Shown here piece by piece: positions 10,197 to 20,838 of a stretch of DNA of 64,000 bases. The notes beneath the pieces are model-generated. The model searched no databases, had not been told where the DNA came from, and worked only from the letters and a program-made list of their open reading frames with translations. The DNA is from Rhynchosporium graminicola (Eukaryota > Ascomycota > Leotiomycetes > Helotiales > Ploettnerulaceae), in assembly GCA_900074885.1 (NCBI GenBank), contig FJUW01000004.1, forward strand, positions 1,458,225-1,522,224. The letters run 5' to 3'. Positions within the stretch are counted from its first letter, which is position 1. Every line of letters begins with the position of its first letter. A program made the translations under genes and the position numbers.

Positions 10197-12764
10197 TCAC
10201 GCATCAGGGTTACTTTCCGGTATGCCCTCCTTCTCTGGTGATACTTCGACCGGTAAATCAACACCCTTTACAGGGTGAATCAGCATGGGTGGTAGGCACA
10301 TTCTCCCCTCACCACCCCTCATGCCATTGACACCTTTCCCATCTCTGCCCTCATCAACGGCCAGCTCAAAATCCTCGCCTCCTTCGTTATTAACCTTAAA
10401 TCCCAGCCATCTTCTCCAAAGATTTGGAGCGAACCCAGCGTTGTAATACCACGACATGCCCAGCAAGTTATGCTCCTTGTCACCGAAGACACTGGTTCGG
10501 GAACCTCCAGTAGCTCCATTTCTCCCTGCATTCATGACTCCTGCGAGATAGGCAGTTGGCCACTCTCGGTCGACGAACACCGGATGAGGAGCAAACACCG
10601 CCTTGTAACCGTGGTGCAAAGCTGTGGTCGGAGCCCACATCTCCGAGAATGCATGGTGTTTTTTGAATGCAGTTTCCCGATGCATGGTGTTAAGCAGACG
10701 TTTCGACATCCTTGATGCTGTCACGATTGCAGCTCGACGAGGTGGAAGCCCACCACTTGAATTGTAGCCGGTGATATCGGACTCAAGTAGCCAAGTGGTT
10801 CCTTCAGGGTCGAACAAAGGGTTTAGTGTTATAAGATCAGCGTCTTCACCAACGCCCCACACATACTTGTCTTTCTCGTAAGTAGTAGGAGGTTTTGGAT
10901 CCTTCTCAATGTCGAACCAATCTTCGGATTCGCGTGGGCGTTCGGGCCCCCATATTGGCTTGTCGCCCTTTGGTCGCTCGGCTTTGGAACCTTTCAACCC
11001 TGCCCATATATTGTCCGGACTCTCGGTGCCCATATCGGTCTGTACGCGAACCATCTGCTTGAAATCCTCCCAGGATCCGTGAACCGAAGGGATGTAGAAT
11101 CGACTGCTGCGCTCCCAAAGACCTTTGCGGGGTTGCTTCTTGGTCCAAGAACTCATTTGAGAAAAGAGGTTGTAATAGTGACCAGTATAGCGAATATCAA
11201 TCTCCCAGTGCCAGAAGAAATCATACTCAGGATGTGTATGAGCGAAATATTGCATGGCCATCTGCAGTCCACGATATGAACCATGCACAGGCCTGTCTCG
11301 GATGAAGGAGTCAAAGATTCCTTGGTAAATCATGAGCATCTGCGTTTCGCTCCATAACGTTGCAATTTCGCGGAACTCGGCTGGGACTGATTCGTTCAGA
11401 TGCTTTTGATATGTCTCCGTATCTGCCCAGATAGGATCTGCCGGCTCATCTTTGACTTGAACGAGCAAGTGGACATCGTATTCTCCACCAGATCCAAGAG
11501 ACAATTCTGATATCAATGCTCTCAGATGCAGAATATCCTCTTCCTGATACTCGAAAGTGTCCCAAGTTCGAATGACCACAGCATTCCGAGGTAAGTGCTT
11601 CTTTGTAGTGGTTGTCAGATTGGATTGCCTCGGATTGACTTCGTTCATGTGTTGTCCGTCCTTGACGATGGCAGGTGTGGTTGGTATGGTGGCGACGGGA
11701 TTTTTGGTCCCGAACCGTGCTGCATTTGCCAAATGACACCTCTTCTGCGCAGCTCCCCAATTGATGCTAGTGTAGTCGATTTGGTGAACGTCATCGGTAC
11801 CTGCTGCTGTCCAGACTCCCTCAGACCCTTCCACATCACCCTGTTGGCCTGTTCCAGTTCCTCCGTACTTTCTGGCGTACCCGTAACCGTACGGACCAAG
11901 CCTTCCAAATCTTTCAAAACATATCTCTTCTGGTAGACCGAGCAAATCGTATGATCCCATCACATTATCAGGAAATCCACTGGGCCTGCCCTGGTAATAA
12001 TGAAGTTGAGGGACCCGGATGCGAGCCTGCTCATCTAGATAACATTCTCGAACTGGCATATATTCATCGAGGTAACTGGACCGAGTCTGATTATTGTATG
12101 CGTCGTATGGAACACTTATTGGAACATCTCGGATCAAACTGGCCGGGTTGGTATCATTCGATAGAGGCACCTCGTCTTCGGCTGATGGATATTCCGGTCT
12201 GTTCTCCGCAAAAGGCACCAGTGTTCGCATGCCACCGTAATAACGCGTCAAGAATTCGAATTTCTCCCAAGTTGGCGGACGAGGTGCTGGACGTGAACCA
12301 ATGTCTCCCACCTCAACTCTACGCGACGATACAATGCTCATGCGCACTAATCCAAGCACGAAAATGATCAGGGTCGAGATCAGGCCCAGGCAGAGGTACC
12401 GTATTATCTTGTTCGGCAATTTATATGCCATCGAATTCCTAGGAGATGGTGCCTTTCTCCGCAACATCGGTTGATTAGAGGAATATGAGCCTGATGTTTC
12501 CCGCGACGAGACAACAGAGGAAGAGTATTCGGAATCATCGTCAGAATCGTCTTCGGTATCGTCTTCTTCAGAGACGTCATGTTTCTCGAGATCGATGTCT
12601 CTCTTCAAGCGTTGATGATTGTGTCTATCGCGGCTGGAGAATTTAGAAGGAGATGATCGTTTTACTATACTGAGCGTATCCATGGCGCTGAAGCCAGCCA
12701 TTCCTACGGATTGTAATCCCCTGACTGTGGCAAGAATCAGCGATGTTTCTTGTGGAATGCTCAT
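10197..12764 (-). CDS. DUF3405 family type II membrane protein (putative glycosyltransferase-like)
   Basis: A single uninterrupted 855-codon frame. The N-terminal ~115 residues are polar and acidic (an E/D/S run around residues 64-82), followed by one hydrophobic segment at about residues 123-143 (LCLGLISTLIIFVLGLV), giving a type II membrane topology with a large lumenal domain. The lumenal part (about residues 165-820) contains stretches typical of the fungal DUF3405 family, including RTWDTFEYQEEDILHLRALI, HPEYDFFWHWEIDIRYTGHY and SEMWAPTTALHHG. DUF3405 proteins are thought to be Golgi/ER glycosyltransferase-like, but no activity is established. The first ATG at 12764 is used; Met28 is an alternative start. 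The neighbours give no functional clue. Confidence 0.85.
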   Translation of the reverse strand: MSIPQETSLILATVRGLQSVGMAGFSAMDTLSIVKRSSPSKFSSRDRHNHQRLKRDIDLEKHDVSEEDDTEDDSDDDSEYSSSVVSSRETSGSYSSNQPMLRRKAPSPRNSMAYKLPNKIIRYLCLGLISTLIIFVLGLVRMSIVSSRRVEVGDIGSRPAPRPPTWEKFEFLTRYYGGMRTLVPFAENRPEYPSAEDEVPLSNDTNPASLIRDVPISVPYDAYNNQTRSSYLDEYMPVRECYLDEQARIRVPQLHYYQGRPSGFPDNVMGSYDLLGLPEEICFERFGRLGPYGYGYARKYGGTGTGQQGDVEGSEGVWTAAGTDDVHQIDYTSINWGAAQKRCHLANAARFGTKNPVATIPTTPAIVKDGQHMNEVNPRQSNLTTTTKKHLPRNAVVIRTWDTFEYQEEDILHLRALISELSLGSGGEYDVHLLVQVKDEPADPIWADTETYQKHLNESVPAEFREIATLWSETQMLMIYQGIFDSFIRDRPVHGSYRGLQMAMQYFAHTHPEYDFFWHWEIDIRYTGHYYNLFSQMSSWTKKQPRKGLWERSSRFYIPSVHGSWEDFKQMVRVQTDMGTESPDNIWAGLKGSKAERPKGDKPIWGPERPRESEDWFDIEKDPKPPTTYEKDKYVWGVGEDADLITLNPLFDPEGTTWLLESDITGYNSSGGLPPRRAAIVTASRMSKRLLNTMHRETAFKKHHAFSEMWAPTTALHHGYKAVFAPHPVFVDREWPTAYLAGVMNAGRNGATGGSRTSVFGDKEHNLLGMSWYYNAGFAPNLWRRWLGFKVNNEGGEDFELAVDEGRDGKGVNGMRGGEGRMCLPPMLIHPVKGVDLPVEVSPEKEGIPESNPDA

Positions 12765-13253
12765 TGTGATTGTACCTCAGTTAATCGAAGGCAAGGCAGT
12801 TTAGGAATGGAAACAGTGCTCGATTGGAGATTGGCCTATTAATTGGCAATACACATTGGATGTGCAACATAGTAGTGATGGATCGGAACGTAGATAGATA
12901 TGTCCCGCAGCGCACAAAGCTCGAGACGAAGTAAAACAAAAACAGATCCATAGTTTTCGTTGGCCCAACAACAATGGATTCACGGATAAACAGGCTTACT
13001 TACGCGTGCCGCTGTTTGCTCACCCTTGCCAAAGAATCAACTCGGGGAAGTCGGTCTATCTACTATCTCACAGCCCTAATCGGGGGCCTGAATGACTAGG
13101 TAGGTAGTTATAGGTATAGTTGCTTATTCATTTATTGATTCATCCATTTACGCCCCGATGGTGGGTGCTAGCTAGATGGTAGTTCTAGATAAAAGGGAAC
13201 ACAGTACAGTAAGAAAGAGTACAGGCAAAAGGTACCTAGGTACCTAAGGTAAT

Positions 13254-13290
<37 letters not shown>

Positions 13291-13530
13291 GTCGAGATAA
13301 AGTCGCATGATATTGAATGCGGGCCCGATAGGTATAGGTACAGTACCGTACAGCATAGCAGAGCACAGTACAGGGTTGATGTTGATGGTTATGGTCATGG
13401 TGGGTGATGTTGTTATCAGTTGTTGCGCGTGTGCCTGAGGAATTTTATGTATGGTCTTATGGCCTGCCTGCCTGCCTGCCTCACTGGCACCTCACCACCT
13501 CCCCTGGGCCCTGCTGTTCCGTAGGTACTA
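12765..13530. other. 5' flank of the DUF3405 gene with microsatellites
   Basis: No gene is seen. The stretch contains an (AATC)n run at 13254-13290, a CCTG run near 13463-13482, and many GGTACCTAGGTACC / GTACAGTAC type palindromes. It should contain the promoter and leader of the minus-strand DUF3405 gene. Confidence 0.5.
13254..13290. repeat. (AATC)n microsatellite
   Basis: About nine uninterrupted AATC/ATCA units in the spacer upstream of the DUF3405 gene. Confidence 0.95.
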
Positions 13531-13727
13531 CAGAGGTACAGCGGTTAAGTGTTGTCCCTAGTCGACTGGGATCTTAAAGCTCCTAACTAAGTAGAGTAAT
13601 ACTATTAAAACGTGCTGACTTGATCTCACTGAGTTGGTTATCGGTTTACTCCTCGATCAAGGAAAGTCTCGAGACCCGCAGAAACCCCCTAGTTGACTAG
13701 AGACAACACTTAACCGCTGTACCTCCG
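13531..13727. mobile_element. 197-bp MITE with ~39-bp terminal inverted repeats and TA duplication
   Basis: The left end CAGAGGTACAGCGGTTAAG... and the reverse complement of the right end CGGAGGTACAGCGGTTAAG... match over about 39 bp with four mismatches, nearly all transitions. The element is flanked on both sides by TA (13529-13530 and 13728-13729). Size, lack of coding capacity and TA target point to a Tc1/mariner-superfamily MITE. The interior shows no ORF. Confidence 0.82.
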
Positions 13728-13829
13728 TATGTACTTAGTTGTACGAAGTGGTACTTTCTATTCACTGTCTGTGCGGACATTTAAAATTGATTGATTACCG
13801 GTATTTGTTTCCATGCAACATGCACACAA

Positions 13830-13856
13830 GGCAGGGCAGGGCAGGGCAGGGCAGGG
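13830..13856. repeat. (GGCAG)n microsatellite
   Basis: About five copies of the pentanucleotide GGCAG/GCAGG, between the 197-bp MITE and the Harbinger element. Confidence 0.9.
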
Positions 13857-14599
13857 GTCACAGACAGACGATTCGACGCATCATGTATAAAGACTTTATT
13901 TACCCCTTGACCTTACTAGAGGGTTTTCGCACCTGGAGAACACTTTGGAAAAGATAGTTTCTGAACCTTATAATACTAAATTAGCGTAAGGGAGACTATA
14001 CCAGATTTTGCAAGTAGCAGACTAGGGTTCCTTACTAGCTATAAAGCATAATAAATAGCTCAATTTCCGTGATATCAGAATCTTATACTATTACTAGAAT
14101 TTGATTATAACAACTATAGAGAAAGAGACGATTCTAGCTATTACTTTAGCTATATAGATTCGCAGAAGGAGACGTCATCGGAAGAGGTTTTTATAGTAGT
14201 AGTAAGCTATAGCACTAAGATATCGAGTTCCGTACGAGTATAATCGCTATACGTTTAATTTAGATTCGTAGCCCGAGAGAAAAGTCCTTATAACTTTCCG
14301 ATTCTCTACTCCTAAGTTATATTAGCTTTATACTCTCTTCCGTCTTAATCTTATCGACTTCCGAAATCGGTATACCTACGAACCTATTATTAGCCTATAT
14401 ATTATATGCTCCCAACTAGCCTTCCTTAGCAGATAGTACTAGCACGCAGATACCTTTAGTAGATCTATAGCTTAGCTAAGCTTAATTTTTAATAATACTA
14501 TACGCTTCCTTAGCCTATATTTCGCAGATCACTTTCGCTAGTATAAGAATCTCTACTAATATTTAAGAATCCGCAGGTATATAAGAGCTATTAAAGGTA

Positions 14600-15290
14600 T
14601 TAATAATATTCAAGGAGTATAGGGCTTCGTAGATAGTACCTTCAAAGGCTATTATAGACCTAGAGATCAAGTTATATAGCGATCTATATACTCTAGATAT
14701 AAACGCGCTTATAGACTAAATTAGCAGGCGATTATAACCCCGAATAGGATAGTATTATCTTTAATAGGCCCTTTCTATAGAGCTAAGAACGATTAGAGTA
14801 TATAGAAGAAGTCAGGTTATTAGGAGAAGCTCTAGGAGCTATTTAAAGGTCGAGAGATATACTATATATATAGAGATCTAGCGTATAGTAGTACTTATAG
14901 TATTACCTGTCTGTACTAATATCCGTATAGCTATCGCGCGCTTTCGCAGAAGGAGAAGAGCTTCAATAAGAGGTTATTATTAGTAAGAATCGTAATAGAG
15001 TAAGGGTTTAGGAAGATATAGTAGAATTAGATATATATAGTATTCTCTAAGGCGCTAAATACTAGAAAACAGCCGGTAGTAGCTCACTTTATAGTTACTA
15101 TACTACTTAAGAATTATATAATATATCTACGTAACTCTCGTAATCGATTTAGTATTAAGCTATTAAGTATTAAAGAGTATTTATATAATTAGAAGAGTAG
15201 TTAAAGAATATTAGTTATAAAGTTAAAGGTATATTATAAGGTTATTCCGTACTAAAGCCTCTATTATAACTTTCTTATATTAACGCTAGT
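14600..15290 (+). pseudogene. PIF/Harbinger DDE transposase relic
   Basis: Read through stops, the plus strand gives a HARBI1/DDE_Tnp_4-like series in the correct order: GFVDSTFKGYYRPRDQV (first catalytic Asp region), SIYSRYKRAYRLN, AIITPNRIVLSLIGPFY, then EIYYIYRDLAYSSTY (second Asp region) and FNKRLLLVRIVIE (catalytic Glu helix). Many Gln/Trp codons have become stops and Gly codons have become Arg, as RIP produces. The upstream part (about 14100-14600) is too degraded to align by eye. Confidence 0.75.
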
Positions 15291-16100
15291 AACCTCTTAA
15301 TACTCCTACTAATTCTATCTACCTTTATAGAGAGAGTATTAATATCTATATAAAGAGACGTATTAACTAGAGCTAGAGTAGTAGCTACTAAGTCTACTAG
15401 GCGCCCGATATGCGATATAAGTAACCGATCTAGCTTATCTGCTCTATTATTAGTAATATTATCTTTCTCTTTAAGGCTATCTATTCTCACTTGTTTCCGA
15501 GGTCCTGCTAAGCGACTAGATAATACAATAGATACTATAAATACTGAACGTGAGACTAGTCTATCGCTATCAGTCTTACTAGCGCTATTAAAAGGGTCGC
15601 TCTTATTACTAGAATTAAGGTCTTTAGCTCTCCTTTCTTTCCTTGCTCTCTTCTTCCTTAAAGCTAATAAGAACTAATTATCTCTCTACTATCTAGTATT
15701 CTTACTATCAGCTTCTACTCGACTAGCTACCTTCTTATTATCTTCCTTCTTCGACTCTATAGCTTAAATTATAGCTATCTATCGATTAATCGCATGCTTA
15801 TACGAAGTCGGAGCTCTATCTTACTCTCTAGTCTTCTTAACTTAAAGCTGATCTACTCGTGAAGAAACCTAGCTTTTTATAATACGACCGAGAGTCTTAT
15901 ATTTAATACCTCTATATAAGTTTTTGAACGCCTTCGATACTACGTTCTAGAACACCTTATTCGTAACCTTTCTAAAAGACTCCTCCTTCTTAATATATAT
16001 ACGTAAGAGTAGCGTTCGGTTCTCCTCTTCTTTCTATAACTTCGCAGTCGGCTTTATAGGCATATCAGATGTCGGTGTTTCCGATAGTACTTCTTCTGTA
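15275..16100 (-). pseudogene. Harbinger accessory (Myb/SANT-like second ORF) relic
   Basis: The minus strand encodes, through stops, a Lys/Arg-rich protein with segments such as SKAFKNLYRGIKYKTLGRI, APTSYKHAINR and LLALRKKRARKERRAKDLN, ending in an open 71-codon stretch (15275-15490) predicted to be helical. It is convergent with the transposase, as the second gene of PIF/Harbinger elements often is. Identification as the DNA-binding partner is by position and charge, not by a recognised fold. Confidence 0.55.
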
Positions 16101-16594
16101 CTCTATAGAGGCATATTATCTATAATAAGCGCAAGAGAAGGTGATAGAGCTTAATCGGACTATACTAGAGAGCTATAACGAGGTATAGGAGGTATAAGAG
16201 TTACGGGTAATCGTGCTTCGGGAGCTAGAGTTAGAGTATTCAGTAGATTATAGTTACTAATTCTGAAGCTTTACTAAGTATATAACTAAAGCTAATTATA
16301 GTCTATAACGTCGATTTGAGGTATATATAATATCTCTAGCCTCCGTAATACTCTAGCTGACGTTGAAATAGAAGTATACTAAGCCTAATCTATATGACTT
16401 TAAAAACTATCTATAGCAGATAGTTTTCTGTTTATAGTGAATAGTTTTCCTCTATTAGTCCGGATATAACTACTATAAACGGAATAGGTTGAACTTTAGT
16501 GGAAATTAGGTAGCCCTACGACTAAACCCGTTTCTGCTATGCACGGCCAGGAAAACTGTATTTTCGAAAGTGTTTTTGACTGCGAAAACCCTCT

Positions 16595-17865
16595 ACTACA
16601 GCCTACAGGAGTACCTAGGTATGGTACAGTACAGTACTGTGCCTACCTGCCTGGACCTACCTAGGATCTTATCCTTGGTACCTGGAACTTTTATTCCCCG
16701 AGTAAGTAAACTAAAGCACGTACAAGTAAGCCTTCAAGTTTCAGGCAAAGGATGTGCACCAAGTAGTACTTGTACGAGTACTGACTGTACTACTCCGTAT
16801 GGAGTTGGAGATTACTTCTTCACGCCCACATAGTCAGTCGGTCAGTCAGTGATCCATGATGAAATATCGCAACCTTAATTACACATTACGCACACCGCCC
16901 GTGATCCTCACCCTCCTCCTCTCCCTCCCTCTCTCTTTACGCAAGGCGGTGGTGGATGTTATAAAGGTGCGGGTTGCGACTTCTAGCGGTATGTACCTTA
17001 CACGTGTCATGGAGGTCACGGACGCAATACTCCCTTCCCTGGCCATACCCGTTTTCCTCTTCGGAAGCCAGAAAGTAGGTACCTCCTACTGTACCGTACC
17101 TACGAAGTGAATCAATCATACCCGTAAGAGGGTACAGCATGGCTTTCTCAAACAGACCTGATCGGCTCGAGGCTATATATAACCTAGGCCAATTTACTAA
17201 GTATTACTTACTGTACGGAGGGAGAGGTACTTAGTACAGGCCCGAAAGATCAACCATTTGCTGTCTGTGCGTAGTAATAGAATATTCCACTGTGTAAGGG
17301 TATTGTTGGCTAATCAGCGAATCCGCTTTCTTTACCTTTTTATGTACTGTACAGTAAGGAGTAAATTATGGGGCCTATAGCACTGACAACGAATGGTAGA
17401 TCGTTACGGCCTGGCCTGTACGAAGTATAGCCTACTTGTACTACTGTACGGACGGAGTACTTGGGTAGACCAACCTAACATCATCCATGCCAGCCAGCCA
17501 GGCCGGGGTGGGCTTGAATGCCGTTGTCGGGCGTTGGTTGCATTTGCTACTCGCGATACAGACTTAGCAGGTAGGTAGGTAGGTAGGTAGGTAGGTAAGT
17601 ATTTAGGTAGCTAGCTTACTTACCTTGCCTGACCGCTCTACCACGTTCACCGCAGGGCTCATTTTGACGGCCTAGCGACCGACACTGCATCACAAGTTGA
17701 TTGATCTCCGTAGTGAACATTTTCGGGAACAGCTGTTCCTGGAGACGCATAAGGCAGGCAGGGGAAAGGTGTTGGTTGCTGATTGATGGAGGTGGAGGTG
17801 GAGGTGGAGGATCAGGGGGAGGTGAGGAACCTGAATTAAGCTTTGGCTGACTAAGGACGAAACTA
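16595..17865. other. Intergenic spacer rich in GTAC palindromes and microsatellites
   Basis: No supported gene. The region contains repeated GTACAGTACAGTAC / TACTGTACAG tracts, the motif TACTCCGTA and its complement, a (GTAG)n run at 17570-17597 and a GGTGGA run at about 17790-17810. Short open frames here lack codon structure or known motifs. Confidence 0.5.
17570..17597. repeat. (GTAG)n microsatellite
   Basis: Seven GTAG units, immediately followed by degenerate copies. Confidence 0.95.
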
Positions 17866-18658
17866 CAGTGAAACCCCTGTTATAACGATCACCGTTATAA
17901 CGATATTTCCATTATAGCGATATATTTCCACGGACGGAGCGTTTTCTTATATAATTCCTAATATCAACGATATCGTTACTAAATTGCCGTATATCGTTAT
18001 ATCAGTTCAGCTCGGTATGCCTCGAATATCAATTACAATTGAGCAGCGACGAGCTCTACGATAGGTATTCCGGAGTTAGTTTATAAACGTCAGTGATACG
18101 ATAATTTATAACTGCTTCCGGAAATCAACTCTAGTCGCAGCTCCAATAGCTCTTCCGATATCACCTCAGCTAGCTGATCTTGTATAGCTTTATTAATAAG
18201 CTTCAATAGTAGTAGATATCAGGGACGCTATAAGTTTGAGTAACTTCTTGAACCCCCCGGAAGAAGCTATAACGGACGCAATTGATATAGAGAACGAGCA
18301 GACTGACGACGCTTTATTATAAGAGATAATAGAAGATCACTTGCAAAGCGAAACTCCAGAGGATGAAGACGAGGCTAGAGACTCAGTTCTAGAGCTAGAA
18401 TACTCTATTCAAGACGCAAGGCAGGCTTTAAAGGTATTACTTTGCTTTACAGAGAAGCAAAGAACTATGAATACAAGTTATATACGAGTAATTAAGCGCT
18501 ACGAGCAGGAGTTGCAGTCTATAGAGAGAGACTCGCTCTCCCAGGGTTCCCTTAATAGGTAGCTTATATAATACAAACTCGTTCCTTTATAACGATATAT
18601 CCGTTATAACGATATTTTTGACTGTCCCGAATCAATCGTTATAACAGGGGTTTCACTG
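17866..18658 (+). mobile_element. Internally deleted Fot1/pogo-type (Tc1/mariner) element, 793 bp
   Basis: Perfect inverted repeats of about 24 bp start CAGTGAAACCCCTG at both ends, and the element is flanked by the TA duplication (17864-17865, 18659-18660). Subterminal CGTTATAACGATAT repeats follow inside each end. One frame runs from an ATG at 18017 to the stop at 18562: an N-terminal piece like pogo/Fot1 transposases (MPRISITIEQRRALR) is joined to a C-terminal acidic, helical tail. The catalytic DDE core is missing. The frame is interrupted by six in-frame stops, each explicable as CAG/CAA to TAG/TAA. It is a non-autonomous derivative with mild RIP. Confidence 0.82.
18017..18562 (+). pseudogene. 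Transposase remnant inside the Fot1/pogo element
   Basis: About 182 codons in a single frame with six stops, all of TAG/TAA type. The N-terminus MPRISITIEQRRALR resembles the start of the helix-turn-helix region. The segment SLSNFLNPPEEAITDAID and the following acidic, coiled tail resemble the C-terminal end of pogo-family transposases. The last open stretch is 18341-18562. No catalytic Asp motifs are present, so this is a deletion product rather than a point-mutated full gene. Confidence 0.65.
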
Positions 18659-19796
18659 TACTCCGTGCGATAGTACAGTAAACACTTCTCTACCTCGTAC
18701 ACCGGAGCCAGAGCTAATCGCACCTCTCCACAGGGGGGGTACCTAGGTAGGTACAGTAGGCAGTATAGTATCCTGCTCCCACCAGCATGTTCTATCATGT
18801 TCTTTCATTGGGACAGGAAATTTCGGAAACGCGCTGGTGACTACTTTAGGTTGTGGCTTCAATGCACAACTCTGTACCCACCATTTGCTCCCCACGCCTG
18901 GGCTGGGACTATCCTTGATGCTGAGTCTCGTGAATTCTTTTCTTCCTGCCTCTGCTGTACGAGCAGTAGTAGCGGTACGAAAAGTACGGTAGCAGTTGAA
19001 ACCAGCACGGCAAATGCCGGCGTTATTCACAAGGCGCTTGTATCGGCACTGACTGACTGACTGACTATTCACAAAGTCTCCCGAGTAAGTTTGCTGTGCA
19101 GTCTCCAAAAGAACTCTGATTGACCTGTAGCACAACAATCCGACTACGGGCATTTGGCAGCGATTTCCCTTCCTACCTTACTTAAACTTTGCCCCCCATT
19201 CTCGGGTACAGGAGGCAGGAGGGATCTCTGTTACCTCACTACTTACCTTAGGTTTACAACAAGGAGCGGGGATCCAGCAGCGTACCTACACAGACGTGTG
19301 GCATACCCATACATAAGACATTTATGTATTTAAAGCCTCAAGTTTCCCCTCCGTCTACGTCGTCGTACTTGGACTTCATCTTATTATCACGTCCATTCTG
19401 GCTTCCTCTGTTTTTCTAGAATCCCAACAACAGGAATACCCTACTAGGAATAACCCATCATCTGACACTCTTACACCTCATAATAGAATTTTATGTGGTG
19501 GTGAAGTGCCTCAAACCACATCTCAAAGATCTCACCATTGAAGTGTCAAGCTATCAGCCCTTATTGGCTAATCTTTCCTCATTCATCGTTATTAGCACCT
19601 TCGTACTTTTGTACTTCCAACGTGACTGCTAAAGTTCCGTTTTTCAGCTCTGCTTTCTTTGCCAGGCACTCGAGCTATTGAATGTGCTAGGCATAAGATT
19701 TCAACTCACCAAGCAAACCTCATCCGGGGTATGCCATCAAACTCACCTTGAAAACATTTAAACTAACAGAATTCAGGAGCGGATGTTTCAGCAGCT
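18659..19796. other. Intergenic spacer and promoter region
   Basis: No gene is supported. GGTACCTAGGTAGGTAC-type sequence lies at about 18738-18760, followed by ordinary-composition DNA. The last few hundred bases should contain the promoter and leader of the luciferase-domain gene that starts at 19797. Confidence 0.45.
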
Positions 19797-20838
19797 ATGA
19801 CAACTACAACAACAACACAATTATTGGTTCAGGAGCCAGATTACGTCGAAAACCTGAAGGCGATGGCCCAGCACGACATTCTTCGGGTTACTCTTAATGG
19901 ACCAACTCTCTTCTTGACTATCATTGCTATGATACTCGCCATTCAAAACTTGCAACCCTCCCTCACATGCACTTTGTTGGCCTTGGCACCTCTTCCCTGG
20001 ATCGTATATAATGATTATGTCAATTTCCTCAACCTTGGACCTGGAGGCACCCCGTCCACTTTCAAAGGATACCTCAAGATCACTTGTCTCCGACTGTGCG
20101 CACTGTCGGATCCTTACAAACCCGCCGACAAGTTAGAAGACATTCGCCCCACCCTCGGATATCACAACAGAGCACAGTCTTGGCTTCCGAAACGTTCAGG
20201 TCCTCGGCCGAAGATTGCGGGCATCGCTCCTCAGAGACAACTTGACCAGCTTGGATGTGCTGAGATGAACCGAATACTTCGAATCAGCCTTGAGAATTTT
20301 GCAATCAAGCACCCAGATGTCACCGAAAAGGGTGAATCGTGTTTCGAGAAAAAGGGACTGGCTCTATTTGCTCGAAATCCAATAAGTATGTTGAACTCCC
20401 ACCACTAGATATTTAGGACCTGGGGTTACTTGCTTTCTCCGGATTGCACTTCCTCTTCTTATCCTAAATCGCAGATATGAAGGTTAAGTACATGCTAATG
20501 TCGGGTCAGATGTTACCTGTCGAGGAGAAATCTGCCACGTCCACGACAGTGATCGAAGCATGCACTTGAACCTCCACCCAGATGATGCAAAGGTCGTTAT
20601 TGAACAGGGATGGGGCGAGAGACATCCATTGTCTCGAGGTGGGTGGATGACGGCCTTCGTGCCCAGAGAGTTCACTATGATCTACGCCCCGAGGGATCGC
20701 GCGGAGCTGGACGTCATCTGTCAGATTATTGAGGCAGCTGGATTCTGGGTCTGCGGAGAGCGTTTCAAGTTGGCAGCCGAAAGTCAGCCATTGATGGAGA
20801 TTGACGCTAAAGCGGGTGTAGGGGATCAGTGCGCTTGA
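19797..20838 (+). CDS. Luciferase-domain (DUF5519-like) membrane protein
   Basis: Two exons, 19797-20385 and 20510-20838, joined by a 124-bp intron (GTATGT...CAG with branch site GCTAATG), give 305 aa. The join reads NPI-NVTCRGEICHVHDSDRS, which restores the conserved fold. Residues about 35-80 form two hydrophobic segments (LFLTIIAMILAI and LLALAPLPWIVY). The C-terminal part carries the hallmark block of fungal luciferase-domain proteins: HVHDSDRSMHLNL, KVVIEQGWGERHPLS and FTMIYAPRDRAELDVI. Despite the name, light emission is not expected; the family function is unknown. The start is the first ATG, followed by a Thr run. The gene stands alone between transposon debris and RPC10. Confidence 0.85.

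Larger units (their letters stand above)
13918..16594 (+). mobile_element. RIP-degraded PIF/Harbinger DNA transposon (2677 bp)
   Basis: Terminal inverted repeats begin AGAGGGTTTTCGCA at both ends (13918 on plus, 16594 on minus) and stay similar for about 40 bp (AACACTTT-GAAAA shared). A 3-bp duplication ACT flanks the element (13915-13917, 16595-16597). The interior is extremely AT-rich and full of stop codons, but two coding relics remain: a DDE transposase on plus (about 14600-15290) and an accessory DNA-binding-type protein on minus (about 16100-15275). This two-gene layout is characteristic of PIF/Harbinger. No intact protein can be made. Confidence 0.8.

Noticed and set aside
9929..10264. 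111-codon minus-strand frame overlapping the end of the DUF3405 gene
   Set aside because: It overlaps the real gene in another frame and extends only into its 3' flank; no domain is visible, so it is treated as chance.
15275..15490. 71-codon frame as a stand-alone host gene
   Set aside because: It lies inside the Harbinger inverted repeats and continues, through stops, into the accessory-gene relic.
18743..19153. 136-codon minus-strand frame between the pogo element and the luciferase-domain gene
   Set aside because: Cys/Arg-rich translation without any known motif, overlapped by an equally long plus-strand frame; likely spurious.
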